Below are positions 8,843 through 17,475 of a stretch of DNA of 64,000 bases, piece by piece. Both the position numbers and the translations under genes were made by a program. Origin of the DNA: Desulfosoma caldarium (GTDB lineage: Bacteria; Desulfobacterota; Syntrophobacteria; Syntrophobacterales; DSM-9756). The DNA is taken from positions 124,001-188,000 of the forward strand of contig NZ_RJVA01000011.1 of assembly GCF_003751385.1 (NCBI RefSeq), given 5' to 3'. Numbering within the stretch: position 1 is the stretch's first letter; each line of letters starts with the position of its first letter. Under the pieces are notes generated by a model. It worked only from the letters and a program-made list of their open reading frames with translations, ran no database searches and had not been told where the DNA came from.

Positions 8843-8968
8843 TCACTTGCGACGTGAGGGGCGTCGTTCCGCGGCAAGCTGCTGAGCCGTCCACAACGCT
8901 GCGGTCAACCCCAAGGTCCACAGGAACAAGTAGCCAAACCAAGCCCCAACACTCATGGTCGCCTCCAT
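8843..8968 (-). CDS. 41-residue single-pass membrane microprotein
   Basis: Short ORF beginning MEATMSVGAWFGYLFLWTLG and ending in a basic tail (AAERRPSRRK). ATG 8968 has AAGGAGG 6 nt upstream, a very good site; a second ATG four codons later also has GGAGG before it. About 20 hydrophobic residues (VGAWFGYLFLWTLGLTAALW) form one membrane segment, N-out/C-in by the positive-inside rule. I do not recognise a family. It is on the same strand as, and upstream of, the Cys/His-rich gene. Confidence 0.5.
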   Translation of the reverse strand: MEATMSVGAWFGYLFLWTLGLTAALWTAQQLAAERRPSRRK

Positions 8969-9306
8969 GTTCTGCCTCCTTGAATGTGCTCGAACAGGCC
9001 CTTGGCCGCACAGCCGAAAACGCCGTGGCCCTGAGAGCTTTCGCACCCTGGGCACGGCATTGGTGGCCAGAATCCCTTAGTTCCAAACACTCGAGAGGGT
9101 GCTTCTCTTTACCGGCAGGGTTTCCGAGCCCGTTCTGTCTTCTTGTTTGAGGCAATTCTCTTGCCCATCCATTGTTTTCATCGGCACAACGAGAGCGAAA
9201 CATGAAGGAAAAAAGTGGGGGAAATGGGTTGTCAGAGGGCGCCGAATCTGCGATCTTGGACAGGGCAAAACGTCACAGCACTGGGGGAAAAAACGGCAGG
9301 CATGCC
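8969..9306. other. Divergent intergenic region, 338 nt
   Basis: Region between the minus-strand microprotein and the plus-strand EEP hydrolase. Promoters for both directions are expected here, but I see no convincing -35/-10 pair. An in-frame upstream ATG (9202) could extend the EEP protein, but the extra residues do not look like the family or a signal peptide. Confidence 0.4.
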
Positions 9307-10101
9307 ATGCGTGTCATGACCTTTAACCTGCGCTTTGAAAACGACAGGGACGGACAAAACAGTTGGATTTACCGCCGCGATCTGGTGGTGGCCATCGTGC
9401 GACGATACCGGCCTGACGTTTTGGGAACCCAGGAGGGTCGCTGGACCATGCTGCAGTATTTGGCGGAGGCTCTTCAGGACTATGCCATTCATGCACCGCA
9501 CCGCGTTTTAGACGACACGTGCCAGTACCCTACCCTTTTTCTGCGCAAGGATTGGGGTACGGTGGTGGACGGGGCCGAATTTTGGTTGTCTCGAACCCCT
9601 CAAGTACACCGCAGCAAGGATTGGGACAGTGCCTTTCCGCGAATGATGAGTTGGGCCAGAGTAGTGGAAAAGAGCACGGGAGCCGATTTGTGGGTCTCTG
9701 TGACCCACTTGGACCATATGGGTGCCGAAGCCCGCGTAGAGCAGGCGCGCATCCTTGCCCAATGGGTACAGGAGCATTTCGGTGCCCATATTGTCATGGG
9801 GGACTTCAACGATGGGCCGGAATCCACGGTTCACCGCCTTTTGACCCATTCGGTCGTGGGGTTGCAGGACAGCTGGCGTGTGGCCGGCAGAGGGGAAGGG
9901 GACGCGGAAAAAACGCACCATGGGTTTTCCGGAGTGCCACAAAAGAGTCGCATGGACTGGATTCTGATTTCTCGCCATTTTCACGTGCGTGAAGCGCACA
10001 TTGTAAGGGACCACTTTGAAGGCAGGTATCCTTCCGACCATTTTCCCTATTACGCCGATCTTCAGTGGATAAATTCCCCGTCTTCGACCGAAACGTCTTG
10101 A
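9307..10101 (+). CDS. Endonuclease/exonuclease/phosphatase (EEP) family hydrolase
   Basis: 264 residues. EEP motifs in order: MRVMTFNLRFEND, VLGTQEGRW (metal Glu), VTHLDHMG, GDFNDGPEST (catalytic Asp/Asn), SRMDWILIS, and SDHFPYYADL (catalytic His). This subgroup of short EEP proteins includes sugar/lipid phosphodiesterases and nucleases; the substrate is not visible. No signal peptide from ATG 9307, so probably cytosolic. The start choice follows family alignment; the Shine-Dalgarno (AGG) is weak. It ends about 10 nt before the nitrilase-family gene, suggesting co-transcription. Confidence 0.85.
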   Translation: MRVMTFNLRFENDRDGQNSWIYRRDLVVAIVRRYRPDVLGTQEGRWTMLQYLAEALQDYAIHAPHRVLDDTCQYPTLFLRKDWGTVVDGAEFWLSRTPQVHRSKDWDSAFPRMMSWARVVEKSTGADLWVSVTHLDHMGAEARVEQARILAQWVQEHFGAHIVMGDFNDGPESTVHRLLTHSVVGLQDSWRVAGRGEGDAEKTHHGFSGVPQKSRMDWILISRHFHVREAHIVRDHFEGRYPSDHFPYYADLQWINSPSSTETS

Positions 10102-10111
10102 AGGAGCAGTG

Positions 10112-10924
10112 GTGAAAGACACAATTCGTGTAGCTTTGGTGCAGCCCAAGCCCTACGCGGAATTCGACGATCCGAGAAATATCGCTCACGGCCTGCATCT
10201 TTTGGAAAGAATTCGGGGACATGAGCTGGACATGGTGTGCTTTCCCGAATACTTTCCCTTTGCCGGGGAAGAGGTGTTGGCCGAGGCTGCCCGGGATCTG
10301 CGATCCTACATAGTGGCGGGTTTGGTGGAACAGGATGGAGGCCGCCTTTACAACACGGCCACCCTGTTTGACCGTTCCGGTCGCCTTCTGGGCCGGCAGC
10401 GAAAGGCCAACGTGGGGGCTTTGGAACGGGATCATTTGCACATCACGGCGGGCGACGGAGTGTTTCGAGCCTTTTCGGTGGATTTTGGAAAAATTGGTCT
10501 TCCCGTCTGCATCGATTTTTGGGGGCAACCGGACGCTGCCACGCAGCTGGCCAATCAAGGCGTGGAGATTGTCTTTAACATCAGCATTTTTCCCATTCTG
10601 CGAGGTCACTGGAAAACCGGGGCTCTGGTGCGAGCCTTTGATAATTTCTTTGCCGTGGTGGGCGTGAACACGGCCGATTACAACGCCATGATTGGGGGTC
10701 GACGCTACCATCAACACGGTGGAGGAAGTTTTGTCCTTCAGCCGCCGCGCTTTTTGGACAAGGCGGCGTTTCGACGCTGGTTTCGAAGCTTGGACACCTT
10801 GGACGATTGGGTGACGCTGGAGCTGGATGCTTTGGAGCAGGTGCATGTGGCTGAGGTCCATCTGGGGTCTGTGCGTCGGTATCGCCGAGAGTTCTGGAAT
10901 CGTTTTGGTTTTCAACGCGTGTAG
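10112..10924 (+). CDS. Carbon-nitrogen hydrolase (nitrilase superfamily) amidohydrolase
   Basis: 270 residues with the Glu-Lys-Cys triad of the superfamily: Glu46 in CFPEYFPF, Lys in GRQRKANVG and the nucleophile Cys in GLPVCIDFWGQP. Further family features are RLYNTATLFDRSGRLLG and IVFNISIFP. Likely hydrolyses a small amide or carbamoyl compound in the cytosol; the exact substrate cannot be read from sequence. Two tandem GTG codons occur at 10109 and 10112; AAGGAG ends at 10106, giving the better 5-nt spacing to 10112. moeA follows 20 nt downstream. Confidence 0.85.
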   Translation: MKDTIRVALVQPKPYAEFDDPRNIAHGLHLLERIRGHELDMVCFPEYFPFAGEEVLAEAARDLRSYIVAGLVEQDGGRLYNTATLFDRSGRLLGRQRKANVGALERDHLHITAGDGVFRAFSVDFGKIGLPVCIDFWGQPDAATQLANQGVEIVFNISIFPILRGHWKTGALVRAFDNFFAVVGVNTADYNAMIGGRRYHQHGGGSFVLQPPRFLDKAAFRRWFRSLDTLDDWVTLELDALEQVHVAEVHLGSVRRYRREFWNRFGFQRV

Positions 10925-10944
10925 CAGCAATTGAAGAGCTTTGC

Positions 10945-12906
10945 ATGAAAAGAAAAATTTATCTGGAGATGCATACCCTTGCGGAGGCGCGGAACAAGTG
11001 GCGCCGCGCCGTGCAGGATCGGCGAACGGCAGTGGAAGAACTGCCCGTGATTTCTGCATTGGGGCGCGTTTTGGCGCGGCCTGTCACCGCCCGCCTGTCG
11101 GTGCCCCATTACCATGGTGCGGCCATGGACGGTTACGCCGTCAAAGCTTCTGACACCTTCGGGGCCAGCGCTGTGCGCCCTAAGCACCTCACCATCGGCC
11201 AACAGGCCTTTGCCGTGGATACGGGTGACCCCTTGCCTCAAGGCACCGACGCGGTCATCATGATTGAACACGTTGACCCCGTGGATGCCCACACCCTTGA
11301 GATTCGCAGTGCGGCTTTTCCCTGGCAGCATGTGCGCAAGGTGGGTGAAGACATCGTGGCCGGGGAACTGCTCCTGCCTCAGCAGCACCGCCTGCGCCCT
11401 GCGGATCTTGGCGCTTTGCTGGCGGCTGGCGTTTCCACGGTTTCCGTGTATGCCAAGCCACGCGTGTGGATTCAACCTACGGGATCGGAACTGGTTCCTG
11501 CTCAGGACGCGGCCAAGGCGGCACCGGGACAGATTGTGGAATTCAACGGCACGGTCATTGCCGCCATGGTGACGCAGGAAGGAGGCCTTGCCCTGTTGCA
11601 GGCCGGTATTGCCGACGATCCATCCACCCTGCGCGCTAGCATGCAGCAGGCGGCAGCCTCAGAAGCCGACCTCATCATCTTTAACGCGGGATCATCCGCC
11701 GGTTCGGAGGATTATACGGCTTCTCTGGTTCAGGATCTGGGCACGCTTCTTGTCCACGGCGTGACCATGATGCCGGGAAAACCCGTGCTTTTGGGAATCC
11801 TTGAGGGAAAGCCTTTCGTTGGGCTTCCCGGCTACCCTGTATCGGCCATTGTGGCTTTTGAGCAGTTCGTTCGTCCCCTCCTATACTGGATGCAGGGGTT
11901 GGCCGAACCGGGTTGGACCACCGTGGAAGCCGAAATGGGCCGCAAGATGCCATCCAAACTCGGCTTGGAGGAATTCCTTCGCGTCGTTGTAGGCCGTGTG
12001 CAGGACCGCCTTGTGGCCATGCCTTTGCAGCGGGGCGCGGGGGTCATCACCTCGTTGGTTCGCGCAGATGGGCTGGTGCAAATTCCGCAGGAATCTGAAG
12101 GCATCAACGAAGGAGAAGCCGTTCGAGTTCGCTTGTTGCGTGCCGAAGAGGACCTGGAACACACCCTGGTCATGATCGGCAGTCACGACAACACGGTGGA
12201 TGTGATGGCATCGGAACTCAAACGGGTGGACTCGAGGCTGCATCTTTCATCCAGCAACGTGGGAAGCCTTGGTGGGCTTCTGGCACTGAAGCGAGGCCAG
12301 GCGCACTGTGCCGGAGCGCATCTTCTGGACACGGCAACCGGCGACTACAATCGATCCTATGTGGAACGGCACCTTCAGGGAATTCCCGTACGTTTGGTGC
12401 AGCTCGTTCGGCGTCGCCAAGGTCTGGTGGTTGCGCCGGGAAATCCGAAAAAGATTCAAAGTGTTCACGATCTGTTTCGACCCGACGTGCGTTTTGTGAA
12501 TCGCCAAACTGGGTCGGGTACGCGCATTCTTTTGGATTATGAGCTGGCAAAAATCGGTAGGAGCCCGGAGGGTCTTCAAGGGTACGACTGGGAAGAGTAT
12601 ACGCACATGGCCGTGGCGGTGAACGTGCTCAGTGGAAGTGCCGACTGCGGCATGGCCATCTATGCTGCGGCGAAGGCTCTTGGATTGGATTTTGTTCCCG
12701 TGTGCGAAGAACGCTACGACCTGGTGGTGCCCGAAGCCTGCTGGAACGACGCGAAGATTCAGGCCCTTCTGCGAGTTATCGTGTCTGAGAGGTTTCGCCG
12801 ACTTGTGGAGGCCATGGGCGGCTACGACCCTTCCCACTCGGGGACTATTGTGGGAATTTGGAACGGCGCCGCATGGCGTGAGGCAGACGATCCCAGAGGG
12901 GACTGA
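10945..12906 (+). CDS. moeA: Molybdopterin molybdenumtransferase MoeA fused to periplasmic-binding-protein-like domain
   Basis: 653 residues. Residues ~1-400 are MoeA, which inserts Mo or W into adenylylated molybdopterin: HYHGAAMDGYAVKA, DTGDPLPQGTDAVIMIE, VRKVGEDIVAGE, FNAGSSAGSEDYT, MMPGKPVLLG and VGLPGYPVSAIVAFE are all present. Residues ~410-650 form a PBP-like domain: VMIGSHDNTVDVMAS, SSSNVGSLGGLLALKRGQAHCAGAHLLD, FVNRQTGSGTRILLDYEL and SADCGMAIYAAAKALGLDFVPV. This fusion occurs in anaerobes and is thought to sense or bind a metal oxyanion or cofactor intermediate. GAAGAG lies 6-7 nt before the ATG. The last 62 nt overlap the 3' end of murJ on the other strand. Confidence 0.93.
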   Translation: MKRKIYLEMHTLAEARNKWRRAVQDRRTAVEELPVISALGRVLARPVTARLSVPHYHGAAMDGYAVKASDTFGASAVRPKHLTIGQQAFAVDTGDPLPQGTDAVIMIEHVDPVDAHTLEIRSAAFPWQHVRKVGEDIVAGELLLPQQHRLRPADLGALLAAGVSTVSVYAKPRVWIQPTGSELVPAQDAAKAAPGQIVEFNGTVIAAMVTQEGGLALLQAGIADDPSTLRASMQQAAASEADLIIFNAGSSAGSEDYTASLVQDLGTLLVHGVTMMPGKPVLLGILEGKPFVGLPGYPVSAIVAFEQFVRPLLYWMQGLAEPGWTTVEAEMGRKMPSKLGLEEFLRVVVGRVQDRLVAMPLQRGAGVITSLVRADGLVQIPQESEGINEGEAVRVRLLRAEEDLEHTLVMIGSHDNTVDVMASELKRVDSRLHLSSSNVGSLGGLLALKRGQAHCAGAHLLDTATGDYNRSYVERHLQGIPVRLVQLVRRRQGLVVAPGNPKKIQSVHDLFRPDVRFVNRQTGSGTRILLDYELAKIGRSPEGLQGYDWEEYTHMAVAVNVLSGSADCGMAIYAAAKALGLDFVPVCEERYDLVVPEACWNDAKIQALLRVIVSERFRRLVEAMGGYDPSHSGTIVGIWNGAAWREADDPRGD

Positions 12907-14422
12907 TGGAGTCCTTGGCCCAGAGCCTGCCCAAGCCGAGAAATGCCAAGGCAAAAACCAAACCGGAAAGGGCCAACTGGCATAGAGCCTGAGCATAAGG
13001 GTTGGTCAGGTTCCATTGGGTCGTCCAGAACAAGGCTGCCGCAGAGGGGACGGCGGCAGCGACAGTCACGAAGGTGACTTTGAGAGATGAGATCAATAGG
13101 CCTTGAAAGGCCCGAGACCCCAATCGATGGCGCCACCATAGGCAAAGCAGGGTGGTATAGAGCGCCACGGAAAATGCGCTCACGGCCGCAACGCCTCGTG
13201 CGCCCGCCTGAACCACGGCGATATAGTAGAAGGGGATCACGGCCACGGTACACAGGGTGCCGATGACCGCCGGGGTGACCATGTCCTGCCGTGCATAATA
13301 GGCGCGACCCAAAATCTGCTGAATACCCCAGCAAAAAACGACAGCCAAAAGAATGCGAAGGGCCCACACGGTTTGGACCGTGTCTTCCGTGTTAAATCGA
13401 CCTTGTTGAAAGACGAGCACGATGATGGGCTTGGCGGTGAGGATCATCCAAAGTGACAAGGGAATAAGGATGGTAAGGGTATTTCGAAAGGCGGTGTTGA
13501 GTGTTTCAAAAAATCTGTCCATGTCTCCCGAGCCGTAGGTTTCGGCCAGATAAGGATAGGATGCCGTGCCGGCCGCCTGCGCTACGACGCCCACGGGAAC
13601 GAGCATGATGCGTCGTGCATAATTGAGCCAGCTGATGGCGCCGATGGCGGCCAGGGATCCGAAAACGCGCATTAACTGTTCGTCGAGAACCACGACAGAC
13701 TGACCCACCATGAGGGGCAAGGCCAGCGCGAAGAATTTCTTCATCGCCGGATGCCACACCGTCCATTGCCACCGAAAACCTCCTCCGTACCTGACGGCCA
13801 TCACAGGCAGCAAAAAATTGCCCACAAAGGCCCCGACCAGTACGCCCCAACAAAAACCGCTCATGCCGGATCGGCGCATGAGCAAGCCCAGCGCGATAAT
13901 GAAGGCGTTGTAGATGAGCGGGCTCAGGGCTGGTGCCTGAAACTGCTTGCGAAAATACAAGACGGCGCTGAAGCAGGAGCCGAGGAGAAAAAACACCTGG
14001 GCTGGAGCGACAATGCGCAGAAAAAAGGCCAGTCGCGTTGCCGCTTGAGGACTCAAACCCGGTGCCGCCCAGTGGGCCAACGGATGGGCCCAAAGGATAA
14101 CCAAAGCGCATAAAACGGAACAGGTCACCGCCGTCCAAAGGGTTACTGCCGAAAAAAAACGCCAAGCCTCTTCATCACTTTTTCGGAAGAGTTCCGTAAG
14201 TAAGGGAATGAGGGTGATGGAAAAATAGGCACCGGCCAGAAGGTAGTTGATGAAATCCGGAATGACGAACGCTGCAAAATAAACGTCCGATTCTTCGCTG
14301 GCCCCGAAATAATAGGAAATAACCTTGTCCCGGGCCAATCCCATGAAACGGGACGCCAAGACGCTGCCGCCCAGCAAGGCGGCGGCCCATCCCATGGCCT
14401 GTCGACGCCCCCAAAAGGACAT
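12845..14422 (-). CDS. murJ: Lipid II flippase MurJ
   Basis: 525-residue polytopic inner-membrane protein of the MOP superfamily, with about 14 hydrophobic segments. The N-terminal GGSVLASRFMGLARDKVISYYFGASEESDVYFAAFVIPD and ISITLIPLLTE regions are characteristic of MurJ, which flips lipid II across the cytoplasmic membrane for peptidoglycan synthesis. Its C-terminal end is antisense to the last 62 nt of moeA. It starts 4 nt after the BKACE gene ends on the same strand, so they may be one transcript. Confidence 0.92.
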   Translation of the reverse strand: MSFWGRRQAMGWAAALLGGSVLASRFMGLARDKVISYYFGASEESDVYFAAFVIPDFINYLLAGAYFSITLIPLLTELFRKSDEEAWRFFSAVTLWTAVTCSVLCALVILWAHPLAHWAAPGLSPQAATRLAFFLRIVAPAQVFFLLGSCFSAVLYFRKQFQAPALSPLIYNAFIIALGLLMRRSGMSGFCWGVLVGAFVGNFLLPVMAVRYGGGFRWQWTVWHPAMKKFFALALPLMVGQSVVVLDEQLMRVFGSLAAIGAISWLNYARRIMLVPVGVVAQAAGTASYPYLAETYGSGDMDRFFETLNTAFRNTLTILIPLSLWMILTAKPIIVLVFQQGRFNTEDTVQTVWALRILLAVVFCWGIQQILGRAYYARQDMVTPAVIGTLCTVAVIPFYYIAVVQAGARGVAAVSAFSVALYTTLLCLWWRHRLGSRAFQGLLISSLKVTFVTVAAAVPSAAALFWTTQWNLTNPYAQALCQLALSGLVFALAFLGLGRLWAKDSISPLWDRLPHAMRRRSKFPQ

Positions 14423-14426
14423 GGGC

Positions 14427-15275
14427 TCAGTCCAGGTTGCTCAGAATGAGATCTTTTCGTGCTGGGTCCAGGGAAAGAATTCTACGGGCCTCGTCTGGTG
14501 AGGCGATCTCGCGTCCCGTCTCTCGGGCGATCCGCACGATTTTTTCTACCAACTTGGCATTGGTGGCCGGAGAACCGTCCGGCATAACGAGATTGTCTTC
14601 CAAACCGACACGCACGTGGCCGCCCATGACAATGGCAGCCGTGGCCAAGGGAATTTCTGCCTTGCCAATGCCGGCGACGCTCCACGTGGACCCGGGAGGA
14701 ATGCTTTCCGAGAGGAACAGAAGATTCTTGACGGTTCCGGGCATGGATCCCGGAGCGCCGAGCACGAAGTCAAAGTGCAGCGGCGGATGAATGAGGCCTT
14801 TGCGCTGCAGATAAAGGGCATTGTTGATCATGCCCGTTTCAAAGACCTCGATCTCGGGTTTCACCCCCGTTTCGTTGAAAACCCCCGCAAGAAACTCAAG
14901 GAACTGGGGAGAATTTTCATACACAATGCCGGGCAAGTTGTTAGATCCCGTGGTAAAAGAAGCCATTTCCGGAAGCAGCCTGACGGGGTTCGCTCGAGCT
15001 TCCCAGTCCTTACCCGCGCGCGCTCCCGTGGACAGCTGGACGATCACTTCCGGAGCGAGGTCCTTGATGCGCCGAACGTTTTCCTTGAAACGACGCACAT
15101 CCAGTGTCGGGCGTTGGTTGTCGTCTCGGGCGTGCACGTGAAAGAGCACGGCGCCCGCATCGGCACATCGGCGCACATCCCGAGCGATTTCTTCCGGTGT
15201 CATGGGAACATGGGGGTTCATGGCCTTTGTGGGAACGTTCCCGGTCAAAGCGACGGTGATGATGAGTTTTTCCAT
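14427..15275 (-). CDS. Beta-keto acid cleavage enzyme (BKACE, DUF849 family)
   Basis: 282-residue Zn-dependent TIM barrel that condenses a beta-keto acid with acetyl-CoA to yield a CoA ester plus acetoacetate; the prototype is 3-keto-5-aminohexanoate cleavage enzyme of lysine fermentation. Family motifs visible: IITVALTGNVPTKAMNPHVP, FHVHARDDNQRPTLD (metal His pair and Glu/Asp region), VIVQLSTGARAG, IEVFETGMINNA, FVLGAPGSMPGT, and GGHVRVGLEDNL. Neighbouring TRAP/TAXI transporter genes on the same strand suggest uptake and catabolism of an organic acid. Actual substrate unknown. Confidence 0.9.
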   Translation of the reverse strand: MEKLIITVALTGNVPTKAMNPHVPMTPEEIARDVRRCADAGAVLFHVHARDDNQRPTLDVRRFKENVRRIKDLAPEVIVQLSTGARAGKDWEARANPVRLLPEMASFTTGSNNLPGIVYENSPQFLEFLAGVFNETGVKPEIEVFETGMINNALYLQRKGLIHPPLHFDFVLGAPGSMPGTVKNLLFLSESIPPGSTWSVAGIGKAEIPLATAAIVMGGHVRVGLEDNLVMPDGSPATNAKLVEKIVRIARETGREIASPDEARRILSLDPARKDLILSNLD

Positions 15276-15308
15276 GGTGTACGCTCTTTGGTCCTTTGAG
15301 ACGACATG

Positions 15309-17366
15309 TTAGGCCGGTTGTCGTGGGCTTCGAAGTTTCTGAAGGAAATAAATGAACCCGAAAAGAGCCAAACCGACGAGATATGCCCAATGGCGGTGGG
15401 CGTAATCGAGCCCCAGCCGAGGGGCTATCACATCGGGCCGCATCATGATAAGGGTGACGCCGAGCAGAAGCGGCACTTCATAAATGCGGTTTCGAGTGAT
15501 GAGCCAGCCTTGCGTTGCGGCGGCAAAGGCAAAGTTGCCCAGGCAGGCCATGGCGAAGATCAGAAGCCCTTGCGACCAGCTGGAGATGCCATAAAGAATG
15601 AGGTCGTGGTTAAAGATGAACATGAAGGGCAGAATAGCGGTGCGAATGTCATACGTGAAGCCTTGCAAACCTGTGCGAATCGGATCGGACTTGGCTATGG
15701 CCGAAGCGGCATAGGCTGCAAGACCCACGGGAGGCGTGTCATCGGCCAGGATGCCGAAAAAGAAACAAAAGAGGTGAGCGGCAATCAGCGGCACTTCAAA
15801 GCCGTAGGACCCGCCGACCATGACGATGGCCGGGGCGGTCAAGGAAGCCATCACGATGTAGGTGGCCGTGGTGGGCAACCCCATGCCAATGATGAGGCTG
15901 GCAAGGGCCGTAATGCCGAGAAGCAAGTAGATGTTGCCGCCGGCCAACACATCCACGACCTGGTTGATTAATCCGCCCAGGCCCATGGCCACCACGCCCA
16001 CGATAATGCCGGCGGCCGCCGTGGCCATGGCCACAGAGACCATGTTGCGAGCCCCCGCATTCAGGGCGGCGATAATGTCCAGCAAACCTTTTTTAAAAGC
16101 GGCCCCTACAGACTCCTTGCTTTTGTAGGCTCGCACACAGGGCTGCACGATCATGAGCAGACCGAGAACCCAAATGGCGTTGAAGGCGGACCTTTGGGGC
16201 GTGTGCCGCAGGATCACAAGTTCGTAGATGAGCATGGCGAGAGGAATAAGGTACTGCAGTCCACCGAGAAGCGTTTTGAAAAAAGGCGGCAGTTCCTCTC
16301 GGGGAAGACCCTGAAGTCCCAGCTTGGACGCTTCAAGGTGCGAGATGAACAGCAATGCCGCATAGGAAGCAAAGGCAGGTATGGCTGCGGCCTTGCACAC
16401 TTCAATGTAGGGGAGGTTTACGTATTCTGCAATGATAAAGGCAGCAGCGCCCATGATGGGAGGGGCCAACTGGCCGTCGGTGCTCGCCGCCACTTCAAGG
16501 GCTGCCGCTTTCTTAGGCGGATAGCCTACCCGTTTCATGAGCGGAATGGTAAAGGTGCCCGTGGTCACCACATTGGCGATGCTGGATCCGGAAACCATTC
16601 CCGTGAGTCCGCTGCTCAAAATGGCCGCTTTGGCAGGCCCGCCCTTAAACCCTCCAAGTAGACTCAAGGCCAGTTGAATAAAAAATTGCCCGGCTCCGGC
16701 CTTCTCCAACATGGAGCCAAAAAGGACGAACAGGAAGACAATGGTGGCGGAAACATCCAAAGGTATGCCATAGATGCCTTCGGTGGACATGGTCATTTGA
16801 CCCACAAACCGATTCAAAGACACCCCTTTAAAAGAGATGACGTCGGGCATGTAGGGCCCCAAAAAGGCATACAAAATAAATAGCGTGGCGATGACTGAAA
16901 GGGCCGGTCCGATGGTGCGCCGTGAGGCTTCCAAAAGCAAGACGACGAGAAGGATGCCCATGAAAATGTCGCGGGGAATGGGAGCGCCGTAGCGGTACAC
17001 GATGCCTTGGTAGTCCAGAACAACGTAGAGGGAGGCGATGGCGGCGGTGACGGCGAGAACCCAATCCATGATGGGGACTCGGTCCGTAGCGGCCCAGTAC
17101 CGAATGCCCAAGCGAGGTTTTCGAAACATGGGAAAACTAGCATAGACAATAAAAATGGCAAAGGCCAGATGAATGGCCCGAATGTACCAGGAGTCCAGAA
17201 TGAGCCAGCTGGCGATGGACAGCTGAAAAAGGGACCAGCAGACGGCGACGGTGCTGACCACGAATTTCGCAACGCCGCGTTGAGCGCGGCCGGTGCCGGC
17301 TTCTTCTTCGGCCAGTTTCCGGGCAAGAGCGAGACCGCCATCCGTATTCATGGGATCAAGCGCCAT
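15309..17366 (-). CDS. TRAP transporter fused permease (4TM/12TM, DctQ-DctM type)
   Basis: 685-residue inner-membrane protein with many hydrophobic segments. The first ~200 residues correspond to the small DctQ-like subunit, the rest to the DctM-like channel: FLFVLFGSMLEKAGAG, LSSGLTGMVSGSSIANVVTTG, PPKKAAALEVAAS, DGQLAPPIMGAAAFIIAEY and IIGMGLPTTATYIVMA are TRAP fused-permease signatures. It imports an organic acid or amino acid derivative using an ion gradient. It pairs with the TAXI binding protein immediately upstream (110 nt). AAGGA lies 6 nt before ATG 17366. Confidence 0.93.
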   Translation of the reverse strand: MALDPMNTDGGLALARKLAEEEAGTGRAQRGVAKFVVSTVAVCWSLFQLSIASWLILDSWYIRAIHLAFAIFIVYASFPMFRKPRLGIRYWAATDRVPIMDWVLAVTAAIASLYVVLDYQGIVYRYGAPIPRDIFMGILLVVLLLEASRRTIGPALSVIATLFILYAFLGPYMPDVISFKGVSLNRFVGQMTMSTEGIYGIPLDVSATIVFLFVLFGSMLEKAGAGQFFIQLALSLLGGFKGGPAKAAILSSGLTGMVSGSSIANVVTTGTFTIPLMKRVGYPPKKAAALEVAASTDGQLAPPIMGAAAFIIAEYVNLPYIEVCKAAAIPAFASYAALLFISHLEASKLGLQGLPREELPPFFKTLLGGLQYLIPLAMLIYELVILRHTPQRSAFNAIWVLGLLMIVQPCVRAYKSKESVGAAFKKGLLDIIAALNAGARNMVSVAMATAAAGIIVGVVAMGLGGLINQVVDVLAGGNIYLLLGITALASLIIGMGLPTTATYIVMASLTAPAIVMVGGSYGFEVPLIAAHLFCFFFGILADDTPPVGLAAYAASAIAKSDPIRTGLQGFTYDIRTAILPFMFIFNHDLILYGISSWSQGLLIFAMACLGNFAFAAATQGWLITRNRIYEVPLLLGVTLIMMRPDVIAPRLGLDYAHRHWAYLVGLALFGFIYFLQKLRSPRQPA

Positions 17367-17475
17367 GCAACATCCTTGAACCGCCCGTCGGATTGTGCCA
17401 TGGTCTTGAAGATCTCAACGGGATCTGAAAACCCAAAGTCGGTGACGCCTATTGGCGCCACCGCCAGGCACCGGG

